Assembly: GCA_900548615.1 (NCBI GenBank)
Contig: URKW01000008.1
Span: forward strand, 1-34,098
Length of the DNA stretch: 34,098 nucleotides
Source of the DNA: an uncultured Eubacteriales bacterium
GTDB lineage: Bacteria; Bacillota; Clostridia; Oscillospirales; Oscillospiraceae
Reading direction: 5' to 3'
In this document: positions 6,841-15,288 of the stretch, piece by piece
Layout of the letters: the number at the start of each line of letters is the position of its first letter
Numbering within the stretch: position 1 is the first letter of the stretch
Translations under genes and position numbers: made by a program
Notes under the pieces: model-generated
What the model was told of the DNA's origin: nothing
Databases searched by the model: none
The model's input: the letters and a program-made list of their open reading frames with translations, nothing else

Positions 6841-8145
6841 TCAGTCGTTGCTTGCCCGCAGGACGACGTCCACGTTGAGGGTCTGTCCGCCGCGGGAGAG
6901 GGTCAGGGTCATGGTCTCGCCGGCAATGTGGGTGCGGCGCACCGCCATCAGATCGTCGGTGGTGGCCGTGCTGTGGCCGTCCACCGCCACGATCACGTCG
7001 CCCGCCTGCACGCCGGCCTCCTGCGCCGACGTACCATCGGTGACGTCTACCACCTGTACATAGGTGCCGCCGTCGTCATTCTCATAGGTGGCCACCATGA
7101 TCCCCAGCGTGGGCACGCCGTGGAACCTTCCGGTGGCGATGATATCGTTGACCACGTAGCACACGTGGGAAATGGGCAGTGCGAAGCCCAGCCCCTCCAC
7201 CGACGCCTCGTCGGCGCCGCCGGTGCCGCTCATTTTCAGGGTGTTGATGCCGATGACCTGTCCGAAACGGCTGATGAGCGGGCCGCCGGAGTTGCCGTTA
7301 TTCAGCGCGGCGGTGGTCTGGATCACATTCAGGGTGCGGCCGTCCAGCTGCACATCCCGGTCAACAGCGGAGATGATGCCCTCCGTCAGGGTGCAGCGCA
7401 GCTCGATGCCCAGCGGGTTGCCGATGGCGTATACCTGCTCGCCCACCATGGTCAGGTCGCTGTTGCCGAACTCCGCTACCGGCAGATCCTCCGCGTCCAC
7501 CAGCTTCAGCACGGCGATATCCTCGTCCGCGTCATAGCCCACCAGCAGCGCGTCATAGGTGTCGCCGGTATCCAGCGCCACCCAGCAGGAAGCGCCGCCG
7601 GAGATCACGTGGGCGTTGGTGACCACATAACCGTCAGCCGTCATGATGACGCCGGTGCCCACGGAGGCGCTGTCATCCCCCTGATCGGCCACCACCATCA
7701 CCACGGCGGGGTTCACCCTGGCAAAGACCTCCGTGGCCGTCAGCTCGTCGCCGAAGGTGTCCAGCACCGCCATCCGCAGCGTGGGGTCGTAGCCGTCCAC
7801 TTTGGGAATGGTGGTGTGGTGGTCGGCGTAGATATCCGTGATGCTGCTGGCGTCGTCGCTGCCGTCGCCAGCGCTGCTGTCACCGTCATAGACGGGGCCG
7901 TTCGTCCCGCCGCCCAGCAGCGCGGCAAGGATCAGCACCACCGCCAGAGCGCCCATAACGCCCAGAAAGATCCACAGGCCGCGGCGCTTTTTCTTCTGGG
8001 GCACGGTCTGCTGGGGCGGTGCGGGGCGGACGCATTCCGGAAGCGGCTGGCGGTGCACGTAGTAATCTACCACCTCGTTCCCCTGCCGGGGCGTATACCA
8101 GCCTACCACCTCTTGTGGTTCGTTTCTATCTCTCAGTTCATCCAT
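6841..8145 (-). CDS. htrA: HtrA/DegP-like membrane-anchored serine protease
   Basis: A 434-residue S1C protease. A cytoplasmic tail (1-56) is followed by one membrane helix (about 57-78) and an acidic Ser/Asp-rich linker. The trypsin-like domain has His179 (TNAHVI), Asp209 (DEDIAVLKL) and Ser286 (GNSGGPL), and a PDZ domain follows at about 335-430. Such proteases degrade or refold misfolded proteins outside the membrane. The tail is unusual for its Pro- and Lys-rich stretch before the helix. It is the last gene of the response regulator-kinase operon, only 13 nt after the kinase stop, which suggests the two-component system controls envelope quality. Confidence 0.93.
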   Translation of the reverse strand: MDELRDRNEPQEVVGWYTPRQGNEVVDYYVHRQPLPECVRPAPPQQTVPQKKKRRGLWIFLGVMGALAVVLILAALLGGGTNGPVYDGDSSAGDGSDDASSITDIYADHHTTIPKVDGYDPTLRMAVLDTFGDELTATEVFARVNPAVVMVVADQGDDSASVGTGVIMTADGYVVTNAHVISGGASCWVALDTGDTYDALLVGYDADEDIAVLKLVDAEDLPVAEFGNSDLTMVGEQVYAIGNPLGIELRCTLTEGIISAVDRDVQLDGRTLNVIQTTAALNNGNSGGPLISRFGQVIGINTLKMSGTGGADEASVEGLGFALPISHVCYVVNDIIATGRFHGVPTLGIMVATYENDDGGTYVQVVDVTDGTSAQEAGVQAGDVIVAVDGHSTATTDDLMAVRRTHIAGETMTLTLSRGGQTLNVDVVLRASND

Positions 8146-8158
8146 GTTCTATTCCCTT

Positions 8159-9616
8159 TCAGGTGTTGTGGGGTGAAGTCAATTGCAGCGTGAAGTCAAA
8201 GGAGGTCAGGCCGTTTTCACTGGTGACGGAGATATGCTCCTTGTGCTGGGCCAGAATGGTTTTCACCACGTACAGGCCCAGACCGTAGCCGTCCTTGTCC
8301 TCGCTGCGGGATTTGTCGGATTTGTGGAAGCGCTCGAACAGCAGGGGGATCTCCTCCGGCGCGATGGTGGCGCCGTGGTTGCGGACGGAGATGATGGCCT
8401 TTTCGTCGTTGGTGGCCAGCCCCAGATACAGCGCGGTATGGGGCGTGGCGAACTTGGCGGCGTTTTCCAGCAGGTTGTAGATCACCTGCGTGATGAGATC
8501 CCGGTCGCCCTGCACCATGGTGGGGTCGTCGGGAATGTTGGTCTCTACGTCCAGTCCCCGGTCGTTGATCTTCTGCTCCATGCTGAGAAGGGCGATACGC
8601 ATGACCTCGCAGATATCGAAGTCCTCCTTCTTCATCTCCTTGGACTGGATCTGGGAGATATCCAGCATGCGGCGCACCAGACGGCTCAGGCGGCGGCTCT
8701 CGTCAGAGATGATCTGTAGATAGTGCCGCTCCCGCTCCGGCGGGATGGTGCCGTCCAGAATACCGTCGGTGTAGCCGGCGATGGTGGTCATGGGGGTTTT
8801 CAGCTCGTGGGACACATTGGCGATAAAGTCCCGGCGCTGACGCTCCGTCTCCGCCAGCGAGTCCGCCATGGCGTTGAAGGACTGGGCCAGCTCACCGATC
8901 TCGTCGCTGCGGTCCAGCTCGGGGATGCGCACGTCGAAATCACCGGCGGCATAGGCGCGGGTGGCCTGCACCATGTCGGTGATGGGCTTGATCTGCCGCA
9001 TGGAGGTGACGGAGCTGGCAAGGAACGAGATCAGCAGAATGATGGCGGAGGTCATCAGGAACATGCCGATGAAGGAACGCCACACCTGCATGATCTCCGA
9101 CTCGTCCATCACTGCCAGCACGATACCCACCAGCTGACTTTCGCTGCTGAGAACGGGAACGGCCACGGCGAACTTCTTGACGCTGTAGGTGCCGTTGATG
9201 TTGCTGCGGCCCTGATACAGCGCCTTTTCCCCCAGAATGTCGTCCACGATATTCTGGGGGATGGTGATGCTGCGGCCCACCAGCTCCTCGTCGGTGGTCA
9301 GCAGCACGTTGCCCTGGGCCGAGCAGATGAGGAAGTCCACATCCGTCATGCGGGACGCCATGTCCGCCAGCTTCCGCAATGCGGTGCCCTCGTCGATGCT
9401 GGCGTCTCCGGCGGCGGCAAAGTAGTCGGCGGACACCTGGGCGATCAGCTCGGCGCGGGTGCGCATCTCGCCCCGCTTGTCCGCCGTGGTGGTGCCGTAG
9501 CTGAGGGTAAAGAAGCTGACGCCCAACAGCAGCAGCGTCAGCAGCACCATACCGGCGGTCAGCGCGAACTGATGCCAGTAGAGACTGTTAAATCTCCGTT
9601 TGAACTGCTCGATCAT
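8159..9616 (-). CDS. Sensor histidine kinase with HAMP domain
   Basis: This 485-residue membrane kinase has a helix at about 17-40 and an extracytoplasmic sensor domain of about 140 residues. A second helix follows at about 183-203, then a HAMP domain. The HisKA motif NVSHELKTP gives the phosphorylated His270. The ATPase domain ends with YGLGLYVVKTI. The start codon overlaps the response regulator stop (ATGA), so the two are co-translated and form a cognate pair. The domain order resembles the PhoR/WalK-like and CssS-like kinases of Firmicutes. With htrA as the next gene, sensing of envelope or secretion stress is plausible, but the signal is unknown. Confidence 0.92.
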   Translation of the reverse strand: MIEQFKRRFNSLYWHQFALTAGMVLLTLLLLGVSFFTLSYGTTTADKRGEMRTRAELIAQVSADYFAAAGDASIDEGTALRKLADMASRMTDVDFLICSAQGNVLLTTDEELVGRSITIPQNIVDDILGEKALYQGRSNINGTYSVKKFAVAVPVLSSESQLVGIVLAVMDESEIMQVWRSFIGMFLMTSAIILLISFLASSVTSMRQIKPITDMVQATRAYAAGDFDVRIPELDRSDEIGELAQSFNAMADSLAETERQRRDFIANVSHELKTPMTTIAGYTDGILDGTIPPERERHYLQIISDESRRLSRLVRRMLDISQIQSKEMKKEDFDICEVMRIALLSMEQKINDRGLDVETNIPDDPTMVQGDRDLITQVIYNLLENAAKFATPHTALYLGLATNDEKAIISVRNHGATIAPEEIPLLFERFHKSDKSRSEDKDGYGLGLYVVKTILAQHKEHISVTSENGLTSFDFTLQLTSPHNT

Positions 9617-10302
9617 GACGGCTGCTTCACTTCAAACTTATAGCCTACGCCCCACACGGTTTTCAGCGCCCACTGGTCGGAGACGTTTTCCACCTTTTCC
9701 CGCAGACGCTTGATGTGCACGTCCACGGTGCGGCTGTCGCCAAAGTAGTCGAAGCCCCACACCTCGTCCAGCAGCTGGTTGCGGGTGTACACCCGGTTGG
9801 GGGTCACGGCCAGATGGTAGAGCAGCTCCAGCTCTTTGGGCGGTGTGTCCACCTTTTTGCCGTCCACCACCAGCTCGTAGCTGTCCAGATCGATCACCAG
9901 CTTGTCGTATACCAGACGCTTGCGGGTGTCGTCGGGGATCTCGCTGCGGCGCAGCACGGCGTTGATGCGGGCCATCAGCTCCTTCATCTCAAAGGGCTTT
10001 ACCAGATAGTCGTCGGCGCCCATCTCAAGGCCGGTGATCCGGTCGGTAACGTCGCCCTTGGCGGTCAGCATGATGATGGGGGTCTTGCCCTTTTCCCGGA
10101 TGTGGGCGCACACGGCCCAGCCGTCCATCACCGGCAGCATGATATCCAGCAGCACCATGTCCGGAGCCTTGGCGTCGTATTCCTCCACGGCCTTGCCGCC
10201 GTCGTAGGCGATGCGCACCTCGAAGCCCTCTTTTTCCAGATACATGCGGATCAGGTCGGAAATATTGTGGTCGTCCTCCACCACAAGGATGTTGCGTGCC
10301 AT
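9613..10302 (-). CDS. OmpR/PhoB-family response regulator
   Basis: A 229-residue regulator. The receiver domain has the acidic pocket Asp10/Asp11, phosphorylated Asp53 (LLDIMLP) and Lys in LVKPF. A winged-helix DNA-binding domain follows, ending SRTVDVHIKRLREK and WGVGYKFE. A GGGAGG ribosome site precedes the ATG. It leads an operon with the kinase and htrA. The leader contains TTTACA, 5 nt, then TTCAGG on the minus strand. This spacing resembles the direct repeats bound by PhoB/PhoP-type regulators, so autoregulation is possible but unproven. Confidence 0.93.
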   Translation of the reverse strand: MARNILVVEDDHNISDLIRMYLEKEGFEVRIAYDGGKAVEEYDAKAPDMVLLDIMLPVMDGWAVCAHIREKGKTPIIMLTAKGDVTDRITGLEMGADDYLVKPFEMKELMARINAVLRRSEIPDDTRKRLVYDKLVIDLDSYELVVDGKKVDTPPKELELLYHLAVTPNRVYTRNQLLDEVWGFDYFGDSRTVDVHIKRLREKVENVSDQWALKTVWGVGYKFEVKQPS

Positions 10303-10398
10303 ATAGATAGCCTCCCAATGTGTCTTTTCTATTGATTATATCGAAGATGTGGGGTCTTTCCTGAACTTTCTGTAAACATGTGCAGGAAATAATAGCAT

Positions 10399-10428
10399 AG
10401 TATAGCACATTTTTCAGCCGTTGTACAG
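10399..10428 (-). promoter_or_regulatory. Candidate promoter of the two-component operon
   Basis: On the minus strand CTGTAC (10423-10428) and TATACT (10399-10404) are 18 nt apart, overlapping the end of spoIID. A perfect TATAAT also lies closer to the gene (10335-10340), but without a good -35; it could be an activator-dependent start. Confidence 0.4.
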
Positions 10429-11415
10429 TCCGATCGTCACGCCGGTGTAGTACCATTGCAGGATCTCCTGCCAGTTTTTCCCCTCTTTTGCCAGTTCGTT
10501 GGCGCCGTACTGGCTCATGCCTACGCCGTGGCCGTAGCCGGTGACGTGGAAGGTGATGGTGTCTCCGGCAGTCTCCACCGTGAAGACGGCGCTGCGCAGG
10601 CCGAACAGGCTACGCAGCTCCTTGCCGGTGACGGACACGCCGCCCACCGTGGCGGAGGCCACCCGTCCGGCGTTGGTCAGCAGGATATCCTTCACCCAGC
10701 CGCTGCAGTCGCCGGACAGCCGGGCGTCGGCGTGGGCTTTGCAGAAGATGGTGCGGAACTCCTCGGCGGTGAAGGTATTGACGCTGTAATAGTTGGGCAC
10801 GCTGTCGGCGTCCTCCGGGCTTTTCACGCTGACAAGATACGGCAGCTCCGCCGCCCACACGTCGCCGCTGGCGGCGGTGGCCCCGGCGGAGGAGGAATGG
10901 AACACCGCCATGATAGGCGCACCCTCGTACAGCACCACCTGACCGTCAGTGTCCGTCACCGCCTGTTGAATTTTGACCTCGCACTGGTCGAATTTATCGC
11001 CCCATTTGGCTCTGGCATCCGTCTCGCTGAGCCACGCCGTACAGCAGGCGGGATCGGTGCACACGTCGGCGTCCGGATGGCTGTCCTTTGGCGCGGACGC
11101 CATGCGGTAGTAGAGATAGGTGCGCTCCGCCACCGCCTGCGCTTTCAGGGCCTCGGTCTCAAAGGCGGCGGGCATCTCGCCCCGTACCACCCCCGGCAGA
11201 TACTCCGCCGCCGTCATGGTCTCCACGGCGCTGCCGTTCCACAGACGCAGGGTGTGGGCGGCGTCGGAGCCGGTGCCGTCCTCCGGTGCGGCCTGCTGGG
11301 TTTGGATGGGCTGGGGCGAGGTGTCCTCCTGTGGGGCGGGCTCCTCCGCCCGCAGCCACGGAGGCAGAAACAGCAGCATCAGCAAAAAGAGTCCCGCCGC
11401 GATGGTTTGTCTCAT
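10414..11415 (-). CDS. spoIID: Stage II sporulation protein D, lytic transglycosylase
   Basis: SpoIID cuts glycan strands of peptidoglycan and, with SpoIIM and SpoIIP, drives engulfment of the forespore. This 333-residue protein has a signal/anchor helix (residues 1-21) and a Pro/Gln-rich linker. The SpoIID domain shows EYLPGVVRGEMPAAFETEAL and KAQAVAERTY, including the conserved catalytic Glu of GEMP, and ends with GHGVGMSQYGANELA. The start at 11415 is chosen for its GGAAAGGAAG site. A weak sigma-E-like promoter (AAATATT, 12 nt, GTTACAAC) lies at 11480-11506. Related LytB-like proteins exist in non-sporulating bacteria, but BofA nearby supports the sporulation role. Confidence 0.88.
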   Translation of the reverse strand: MRQTIAAGLFLLMLLFLPPWLRAEEPAPQEDTSPQPIQTQQAAPEDGTGSDAAHTLRLWNGSAVETMTAAEYLPGVVRGEMPAAFETEALKAQAVAERTYLYYRMASAPKDSHPDADVCTDPACCTAWLSETDARAKWGDKFDQCEVKIQQAVTDTDGQVVLYEGAPIMAVFHSSSAGATAASGDVWAAELPYLVSVKSPEDADSVPNYYSVNTFTAEEFRTIFCKAHADARLSGDCSGWVKDILLTNAGRVASATVGGVSVTGKELRSLFGLRSAVFTVETAGDTITFHVTGYGHGVGMSQYGANELAKEGKNWQEILQWYYTGVTIGLYNG

Positions 11416-11904
11416 GGTCACACTTCCTTTCCACCTGACAGTGTAGGGAAAGGGCGGTGCGAAACCGGGGGAAAACACAGTTGTAACAAGGGTTGCGGAA
11501 ATATTTAATACTTTTGTAATGGTTCCTTACGATGATTTTTAACAACCGTCGGGTATCTTAATACTTGCAAGAGACAAAAAACTTTTTTCATCAATCTTCC
11601 TGCCATAATAAGCCGAAGGCGTTTCGCCTTCGGCTTTATGGTTTTTATTGATCTGGCGAAAAATAACCGCGCAAAAGCGCGGCGGCATGTGGTCATGCCG
11701 CCCTACAAACAGGTACGATAGAATAGCGTAGGGGGCGATGCCCACATCGCCCCGCCGTCCACCGCAACTGCCATCGTAATTTGTGCGGGCCTATGTGGGC
11801 ATCGGCCCCTACGAAGCAACCGACAGCTGCACCGCCGCAAATTCTGCACAACGAACACCCCGTTCATCCTCATGCGAGGGTGGACGGGGTGTTCGTCATT
11901 TCAT
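11416..11904. other. Gene-free stretch rich in hairpin repeats
   Basis: No gene is supported here. It holds a perfect 10-bp hairpin GCCGAAGGCG/CGCCTTCGGC (11612-11634) followed by TTTATGGTTTTTA. Three GTAGGG-family hairpins lie at 11681-11706 (reverse), 11728-11756 and 11784-11812 (reverse). A long hairpin at 11851-11896 closes the lipoprotein gene. The copy at 11728 is preceded by GATAGAAT, a flank shared with other copies. Confidence 0.7.
11851..11896 (-). terminator. Long hairpin downstream of the lipoprotein gene
   Basis: ACGAACACCCCG and CGGGGTGTTCGT pair perfectly over 12 bp, and the arms continue with a few mismatches around a short loop. It lies 9 nt past the lipoprotein stop. The T-run is poor, so it may stabilise the 3' end as much as terminate. 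Confidence 0.55.
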
Positions 11905-12471
11905 TCAGCAATCGGAGCCTTCGGCCAGAACGGCGTCAAATTCCGTGTACGTGGCCGCCGCGCTGTCAGGGACGGCCACGGTGATGAACCATCCTGCCAT
12001 ATCGTCTGTTACGACTTCCGCGTGGGTCGTTTCCGCAATGTGGACGCACAGGCCCGTGCCGTCGCCGGTGATGGTGTCCACCGCGAAGCGGTATGTGCCG
12101 GTGCTGGCTACCACATACACCAGCAGCAGGGTGTTTTCGGAGAAGAACGCCTCGTCATATTTTGCCGTCACCTCATTGAAAGGCGGGACTTCGTCATATG
12201 CGAAGGAGAGCATTTCCGGATAGTCCAGAGAATCCTTGAACTGCGTCAATTCCTCCAGCGTGTCAAATTTATAGATGGGAAAATGGAGAACGCTGCTGAT
12301 GGTCATTCGATCCGCGTTCAACGCGCCGGAATCAAGCGCCTCTGAGCTGGAGACTCTGCTCACGGTGGTGTCGGGCGTCTCCATCCAAGAGGTGTCGATG
12401 GGTTTTCCGCCGCAGCCCGCCGCGCTCAGCAGAAGAAGGAAAGCGAAAAGGAAACAGATCAGTTTTTTCAT
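11905..12471 (-). CDS. Uncharacterised lipoprotein
   Basis: This 188-residue secreted protein begins with a classic lipoprotein signal: two Lys, a hydrophobic helix and the lipobox LSAAGC at about residues 15-20, so it should be anchored to the outer face of the membrane. The mature part has no motif I recognise; it is acidic and Thr/Ser-rich. The start at 12471 is preceded by AGGAGGT with good spacing, whereas an in-frame ATG 30 nt upstream lies before that site. It follows tadA on the same strand after 92 nt and may share its transcript. The function is unknown. Confidence 0.8.
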   Translation of the reverse strand: MKKLICFLFAFLLLLSAAGCGGKPIDTSWMETPDTTVSRVSSSEALDSGALNADRMTISSVLHFPIYKFDTLEELTQFKDSLDYPEMLSFAYDEVPPFNEVTAKYDEAFFSENTLLLVYVVASTGTYRFAVDTITGDGTGLCVHIAETTHAEVVTDDMAGWFITVAVPDSAAATYTEFDAVLAEGSDC

Positions 12472-12563
12472 GGGATGTACCTCCTGAAAGTAGTGGGGCA
12501 TCTATTTATTAAGACGGGAAATTCCTCCAAATTGTTCCGAAAATTTGCGTTTTTTGTGTTTTT

Positions 12564-13010
12564 CTATTTTCGCAGCTCCTTGAAAAACGCCGATAGCACC
12601 GTCTGGCAGTCCTCCGCCAGAATGCCGCCCACCAGCTGGGGGTGGTGGGGGAAGTCCTCCATGAACAGGTTCAGTACGCCGCCGCAGGCGCCCATGGCCC
12701 GATCGCGCGCGCCGTAGAACACCCGCCGCACCCGCGCGTTGAGGATGGCTCCGGCGCACATGGGGCACGGCTCCAACGTCACATACAGGTCGCAGTCCTC
12801 CAGCCGCCACGAGCCCAGTGCTTCGTTGGCCTGCGCCATGGCCTCCATCTCCGCGTGGGAGGATACCGCCTGCTTTTCCTCCCGCCGGTTGCGGCCCCGG
12901 CCGATGATTTTGCCGTCCCGGACGATGACGCAGCCCACCGGCACCTCGCCGTGAGCGGCGGCCTCCCGGGCCAGCGTCAGCGCCTGATTCATATAGTCCT
13001 CGTGGGTCAT
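12564..13010 (-). CDS. tadA: tRNA-specific adenosine deaminase
   Basis: TadA converts A34 to inosine in the anticodon of tRNA-Arg(ACG), an essential wobble modification. The 148-residue protein has the zinc and catalytic motifs of the cytidine deaminase fold: HAE (His52, Glu54) and PCPMC (Cys82, Cys85), and the expected length. I chose MTHEDY as the start because the ribosome site AAAGGAG lies 10 nt before it; an ATG six codons upstream would place that site inside the gene. The gene is divergent from the DUF2508-bofA operon. Confidence 0.94.
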   Translation of the reverse strand: MTHEDYMNQALTLAREAAAHGEVPVGCVIVRDGKIIGRGRNRREEKQAVSSHAEMEAMAQANEALGSWRLEDCDLYVTLEPCPMCAGAILNARVRRVFYGARDRAMGACGGVLNLFMEDFPHHPQLVGGILAEDCQTVLSAFFKELRK

Positions 13011-13047
13011 AGGCAGCGCTCCTTTCAAATTTGTGGGTTAAACTGTG

Positions 13048-13075
13048 GCATATTTGTCCAAACTACTCGTACACT
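13048..13075 (+). promoter_or_regulatory. Sigma-E-like sporulation promoter of DUF2508-bofA
   Basis: GCATATT (13048-13054) fits the published Bacillus sigma-E -35 pattern KMATATT fully. After 13 nt, CGTACACT (13068-13075) matches CATACAAT at six of eight positions. In Bacillus subtilis bofA is a sigma-E gene, so the match is where it would be expected. A sigma-A reading (TTTGTC, 16 nt, TATAAG) overlaps it and cannot be excluded. Confidence 0.6.
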
Positions 13076-13125
13076 ATAAGGCAGGGGAAGCATGGCCGCC
13101 CCGCCTCAAACGAGGAGGACATATC

Positions 13126-13425
13126 ATGGCAAAGACGAAAAAGGATATCCTGTGGCCCACCGACAAGGAGCTGCGGCAGGAGCTGGATCAGATCAACCGG
13201 CAGCTGAAGGAGGCCTATGAACGGTTCAACTACGCCTGTGAGCCGGAGCTGGTAGAGGCCAGCATTTTCGAGATCAACGCCCTGAAGGCGAAATATGACT
13301 ATCTGCTGCGGTGCGTCAAGGAGCGCTCCGGCATGCCGGTGAACCGGCGTCCCGCAGCTTCAGCGGCGCAGGAGGCCTGCGTGGCCGCGTCCGCCATGAA
13401 GGGAGGGAAGCCATGTCGGTCGTAG
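13126..13425 (+). CDS. DUF2508 (YaaL-like) protein
   Basis: A 99-residue soluble protein with long predicted helices (KELRQELDQINRQLKEAYERF). It matches the DUF2508 family, whose member yaaL lies directly upstream of bofA in Bacillus. No function is known. The chosen ATG at 13126 follows GAGGAGGA; an upstream in-frame ATG lacks a site and overlaps the promoter. Its last 13 nt overlap the start of bofA, so the pair is translationally coupled. The C-terminus is Ala-rich with no recognised motif. Confidence 0.85.
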   Translation: MAKTKKDILWPTDKELRQELDQINRQLKEAYERFNYACEPELVEASIFEINALKAKYDYLLRCVKERSGMPVNRRPAASAAQEACVAASAMKGGKPCRS

Positions 13426-13682
13426 AAAAGGTATCGTTGGGGCTGGTGCTGCTGTTCCTGCTGGTGGCCATCTGGCGGCTGTTCAAAACGCCGATGAAGC
13501 TGGCGCTGCGGCTGGCAGGCAACACGGCGTTGGGGTTCGGCGCGGTGTGGGCGCTGAACCTCACCACCGCCTACACGGGGCTGAGTCTGGGGTTGAATCT
13601 GTTCAACGCATTGACCGTGGCGATCCTGGGCTTGCCGGGGTTCTGCCTGCTGCTGTTGGTGAAGTGGGTGCTGGGTACATAA
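13413..13682 (+). CDS. bofA: BofA family pro-sigma-K processing inhibitor
   Basis: An 89-residue membrane protein with three hydrophobic stretches and the family's C-terminal block (NLTTAYTGLSLGLNLFNALT, then ILGLPG). In Bacillus, BofA sits in the mother-cell membrane around the forespore and holds the protease SpoIVFB inactive, delaying sigma-K activation. The gene order DUF2508-bofA is conserved in Firmicutes, and the sigma-E-like promoter upstream agrees with the known timing. GGGAGG precedes the ATG. Whether this organism processes pro-sigma-K in the same way cannot be seen here. Confidence 0.88.
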   Translation: MSVVEKVSLGLVLLFLLVAIWRLFKTPMKLALRLAGNTALGFGAVWALNLTTAYTGLSLGLNLFNALTVAILGLPGFCLLLLVKWVLGT

Positions 13683-13706
13683 GCGACTGGGCGGGGATAC
13701 CGTCCG

Positions 13707-13822
13707 AAGCCTCCCCTGTGTAAGGGGAGGTGTCACGGCGTATGCCGTGACGGAGGGGTTGTCCGGTAACCGACAATCCTCCAGTCACCTTCGGTGACAG
13801 CCCCTTTACACAAGGGGGCCTT
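13707..13822. repeat. Structured repeat (copy 1) with imperfect terminal inverted repeats
   Basis: The ends are inverted repeats agreeing at 14 of 17 positions (AAGCCTCCCCTGTGTAA against the complement of TTACACAAGGGGGCCTT). Inside are five consecutive hairpins: CCTCCCCT/AGGGGAGG, GTCACGGC/GCCGTGAC, TTGTC/GACAA, GTCACC/GGTGAC and CCCCTT/AAGGGG. A second copy lies at 18389-18507. Both copies sit between the ends of convergent genes. It resembles a non-coding MITE-like element; I see no frame inside. Confidence 0.85.
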
Positions 13823-13901
13823 TGGTCGACGCATTGCCATATACGCCATCTCACGGCAGGATACACGTCCTGCCGCTTTTCTTTTTGCGGCAGGCGAACC
13901 T

Positions 13902-14291
13902 TTACACAGCGGGTCTGCTCCATTCGTCGGTGCCGTCCTTCTGCAAGACAAGCTCATACCCACCGCCGGGGCGATTGAAATAGATCTCCGTATCCTCCGG
14001 CTCGACGGGGAGGAGAAATGAGCTTTCCGCGCCCCATGCGCTGTTCAAGCCGCCGAAGGTACGATAGAAATTCAGGTAATGGGGTCTCACACCGCCGCCG
14101 TCATTCTTGAAGCCCCGGACATATCCCATGGACGACGCCACCTGTACGTCAAGGCGAATCGCCGTTCCGTCCTCCGTGACGGAATAGTCGGTCAAGAGAA
14201 CGTCCGTCCGTTTCTGCAAGCCCGTTCCGATCAGGAACGCCGCCGCTAAGACGCACACAATGGCGATCACGGCAAATACTGTCTTTTTCAC
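13902..14291 (-). CDS. Uncharacterised membrane-anchored or secreted protein
   Basis: A 129-residue protein with an N-terminal hydrophobic helix (about residues 4-24) and an extracytoplasmic domain containing YVRGFKNDGGGVRPHYLNFY and EIYFNRPGGGYELVLQKD. I believe this domain recurs among hypothetical proteins of gut Clostridia, but I cannot name a family. The start is GTG, preceded by GGAGG at about 9 nt. It lies between copy 1 of the structured repeat and the TtcA-like gene on the same strand and might follow that gene on one transcript, 43 nt apart. The function is unknown. Confidence 0.75.
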   Translation of the reverse strand: MKKTVFAVIAIVCVLAAAFLIGTGLQKRTDVLLTDYSVTEDGTAIRLDVQVASSMGYVRGFKNDGGGVRPHYLNFYRTFGGLNSAWGAESSFLLPVEPEDTEIYFNRPGGGYELVLQKDGTDEWSRPAV

Positions 14292-14334
14292 GCTGTCATA
14301 CCTCCTATGTTTGCTTTTCCCGCACGCAAGCGGT

Positions 14335-15060
14335 TTACTTCTCCGTCTGCTCCAGATTCCACCCGTACAGAGGATATCTTTGCAAACTGCCGAACAGCTT
14401 CTGCTTCAAATCGGGATACCGCTCCTCCAGCGAGACGATCAGCTCCTTCACCTCCTGACGGCGGCTGTGGCCGTCCATGGGGCAGGGGTTGTGAACGATG
14501 GGCAGACCCTCCCGCAGCGCCACACGGCGGATATCGTCCTCGTGGCAGTACAGCAGCGGACGAATCTGCGTCACGCCGGTGCGGTCCAGGAACGTCACCG
14601 GCGAGAAGCAGCCGATGCGGCCCTCGAACAGCAAATTCATCAGCAGCGTCTCCACCGCGTCGTCGTAGTGGTGGCCCAGCGCGATCTTCAGGATGCCCCG
14701 CTCCGTCAGGGCGGTGTTCAGGCTGCCCCGCCGCAGCTTGGCGCACAGGGAGCAGGGGTTCTTCTCCTTCCGCTCCTCGAAGATGATCTGGTACACCGGC
14801 ACTTGAATGCGGGTGTAGGGCACCTCCAGCTTTTCGCACAGCGCCGCCACGCCGGAGAAGTCCATTCCCGGCATGCCCATCTCCATGGTGATGGCCTCCA
14901 CCGTGAAGGGGATGGGGTAGAATTTTTGCAGCCGGGCCAGCGATACCAGCGTCAGCAGGCTGTCCTTTCCGCCGCTGACGCCCACGGCAATCCGGTCGCC
15001 CGGCTCGATCATGTGATAGTCCTCCACACACCGGCGGACAAGTCCCAGAATATGCTGCAT
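14335..15060 (-). CDS. TtcA/TilS-type tRNA 2-thiocytidine biosynthesis protein
   Basis: A 241-residue PP-loop ATPase. SGGKDS (residues 29-34) adenylates the tRNA base. The CxxC pair Cys103/Cys106 (NPCSLCAKLRRG) and a later Cys (HNPCPMDGHS) match the three cysteines that hold the Fe-S cluster in TtcA. GHHYDDAVETLLMN is a TtcA hallmark. TtcA makes 2-thiocytidine at position 32 of some tRNAs. The start at 15060 follows GGAGGTG; the frame is open much further upstream but crosses the rplM promoter and leader. Firmicute members are shorter than the E. coli protein and their tRNA target is less certain, so I leave the symbol empty. Confidence 0.87.
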   Translation of the reverse strand: MQHILGLVRRCVEDYHMIEPGDRIAVGVSGGKDSLLTLVSLARLQKFYPIPFTVEAITMEMGMPGMDFSGVAALCEKLEVPYTRIQVPVYQIIFEERKEKNPCSLCAKLRRGSLNTALTERGILKIALGHHYDDAVETLLMNLLFEGRIGCFSPVTFLDRTGVTQIRPLLYCHEDDIRRVALREGLPIVHNPCPMDGHSRRQEVKELIVSLEERYPDLKQKLFGSLQRYPLYGWNLEQTEK

Positions 15061-15163
15061 AGAAAGCACCTCCGAAAAGTGAAATTGCAAAATAAGAAAA
15101 CGAGAGATATCAAGAGAAAATGAGAGAAAAAACGAGATGTTTTTATCGTAAATCAAAATGGTG

Positions 15164-15192
15164 TTGACATCCCCGCGCCGTTGTGCTATAAA
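15164..15192 (+). promoter_or_regulatory. Sigma-A promoter of rplM-rpsI
   Basis: Consensus TTGACA (15164-15169), 17-nt spacer and TATAAA (15187-15192). The transcript would have a leader of about 90 nt that contains a TGCGC/GCGCA hairpin at about 15199-15213. L13 leader RNAs that regulate this operon are known in Firmicutes, but I could not confirm one here by eye. Confidence 0.85.
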
Positions 15193-15288
15193 TATGCTTG
15201 CGCGTTTGGCGCATTTCCTTACGATTTTAGCAAGGGAACACGAAAAAGTAAAGCAAAATACATTATAATAAATTTGGAGGAAAACACC

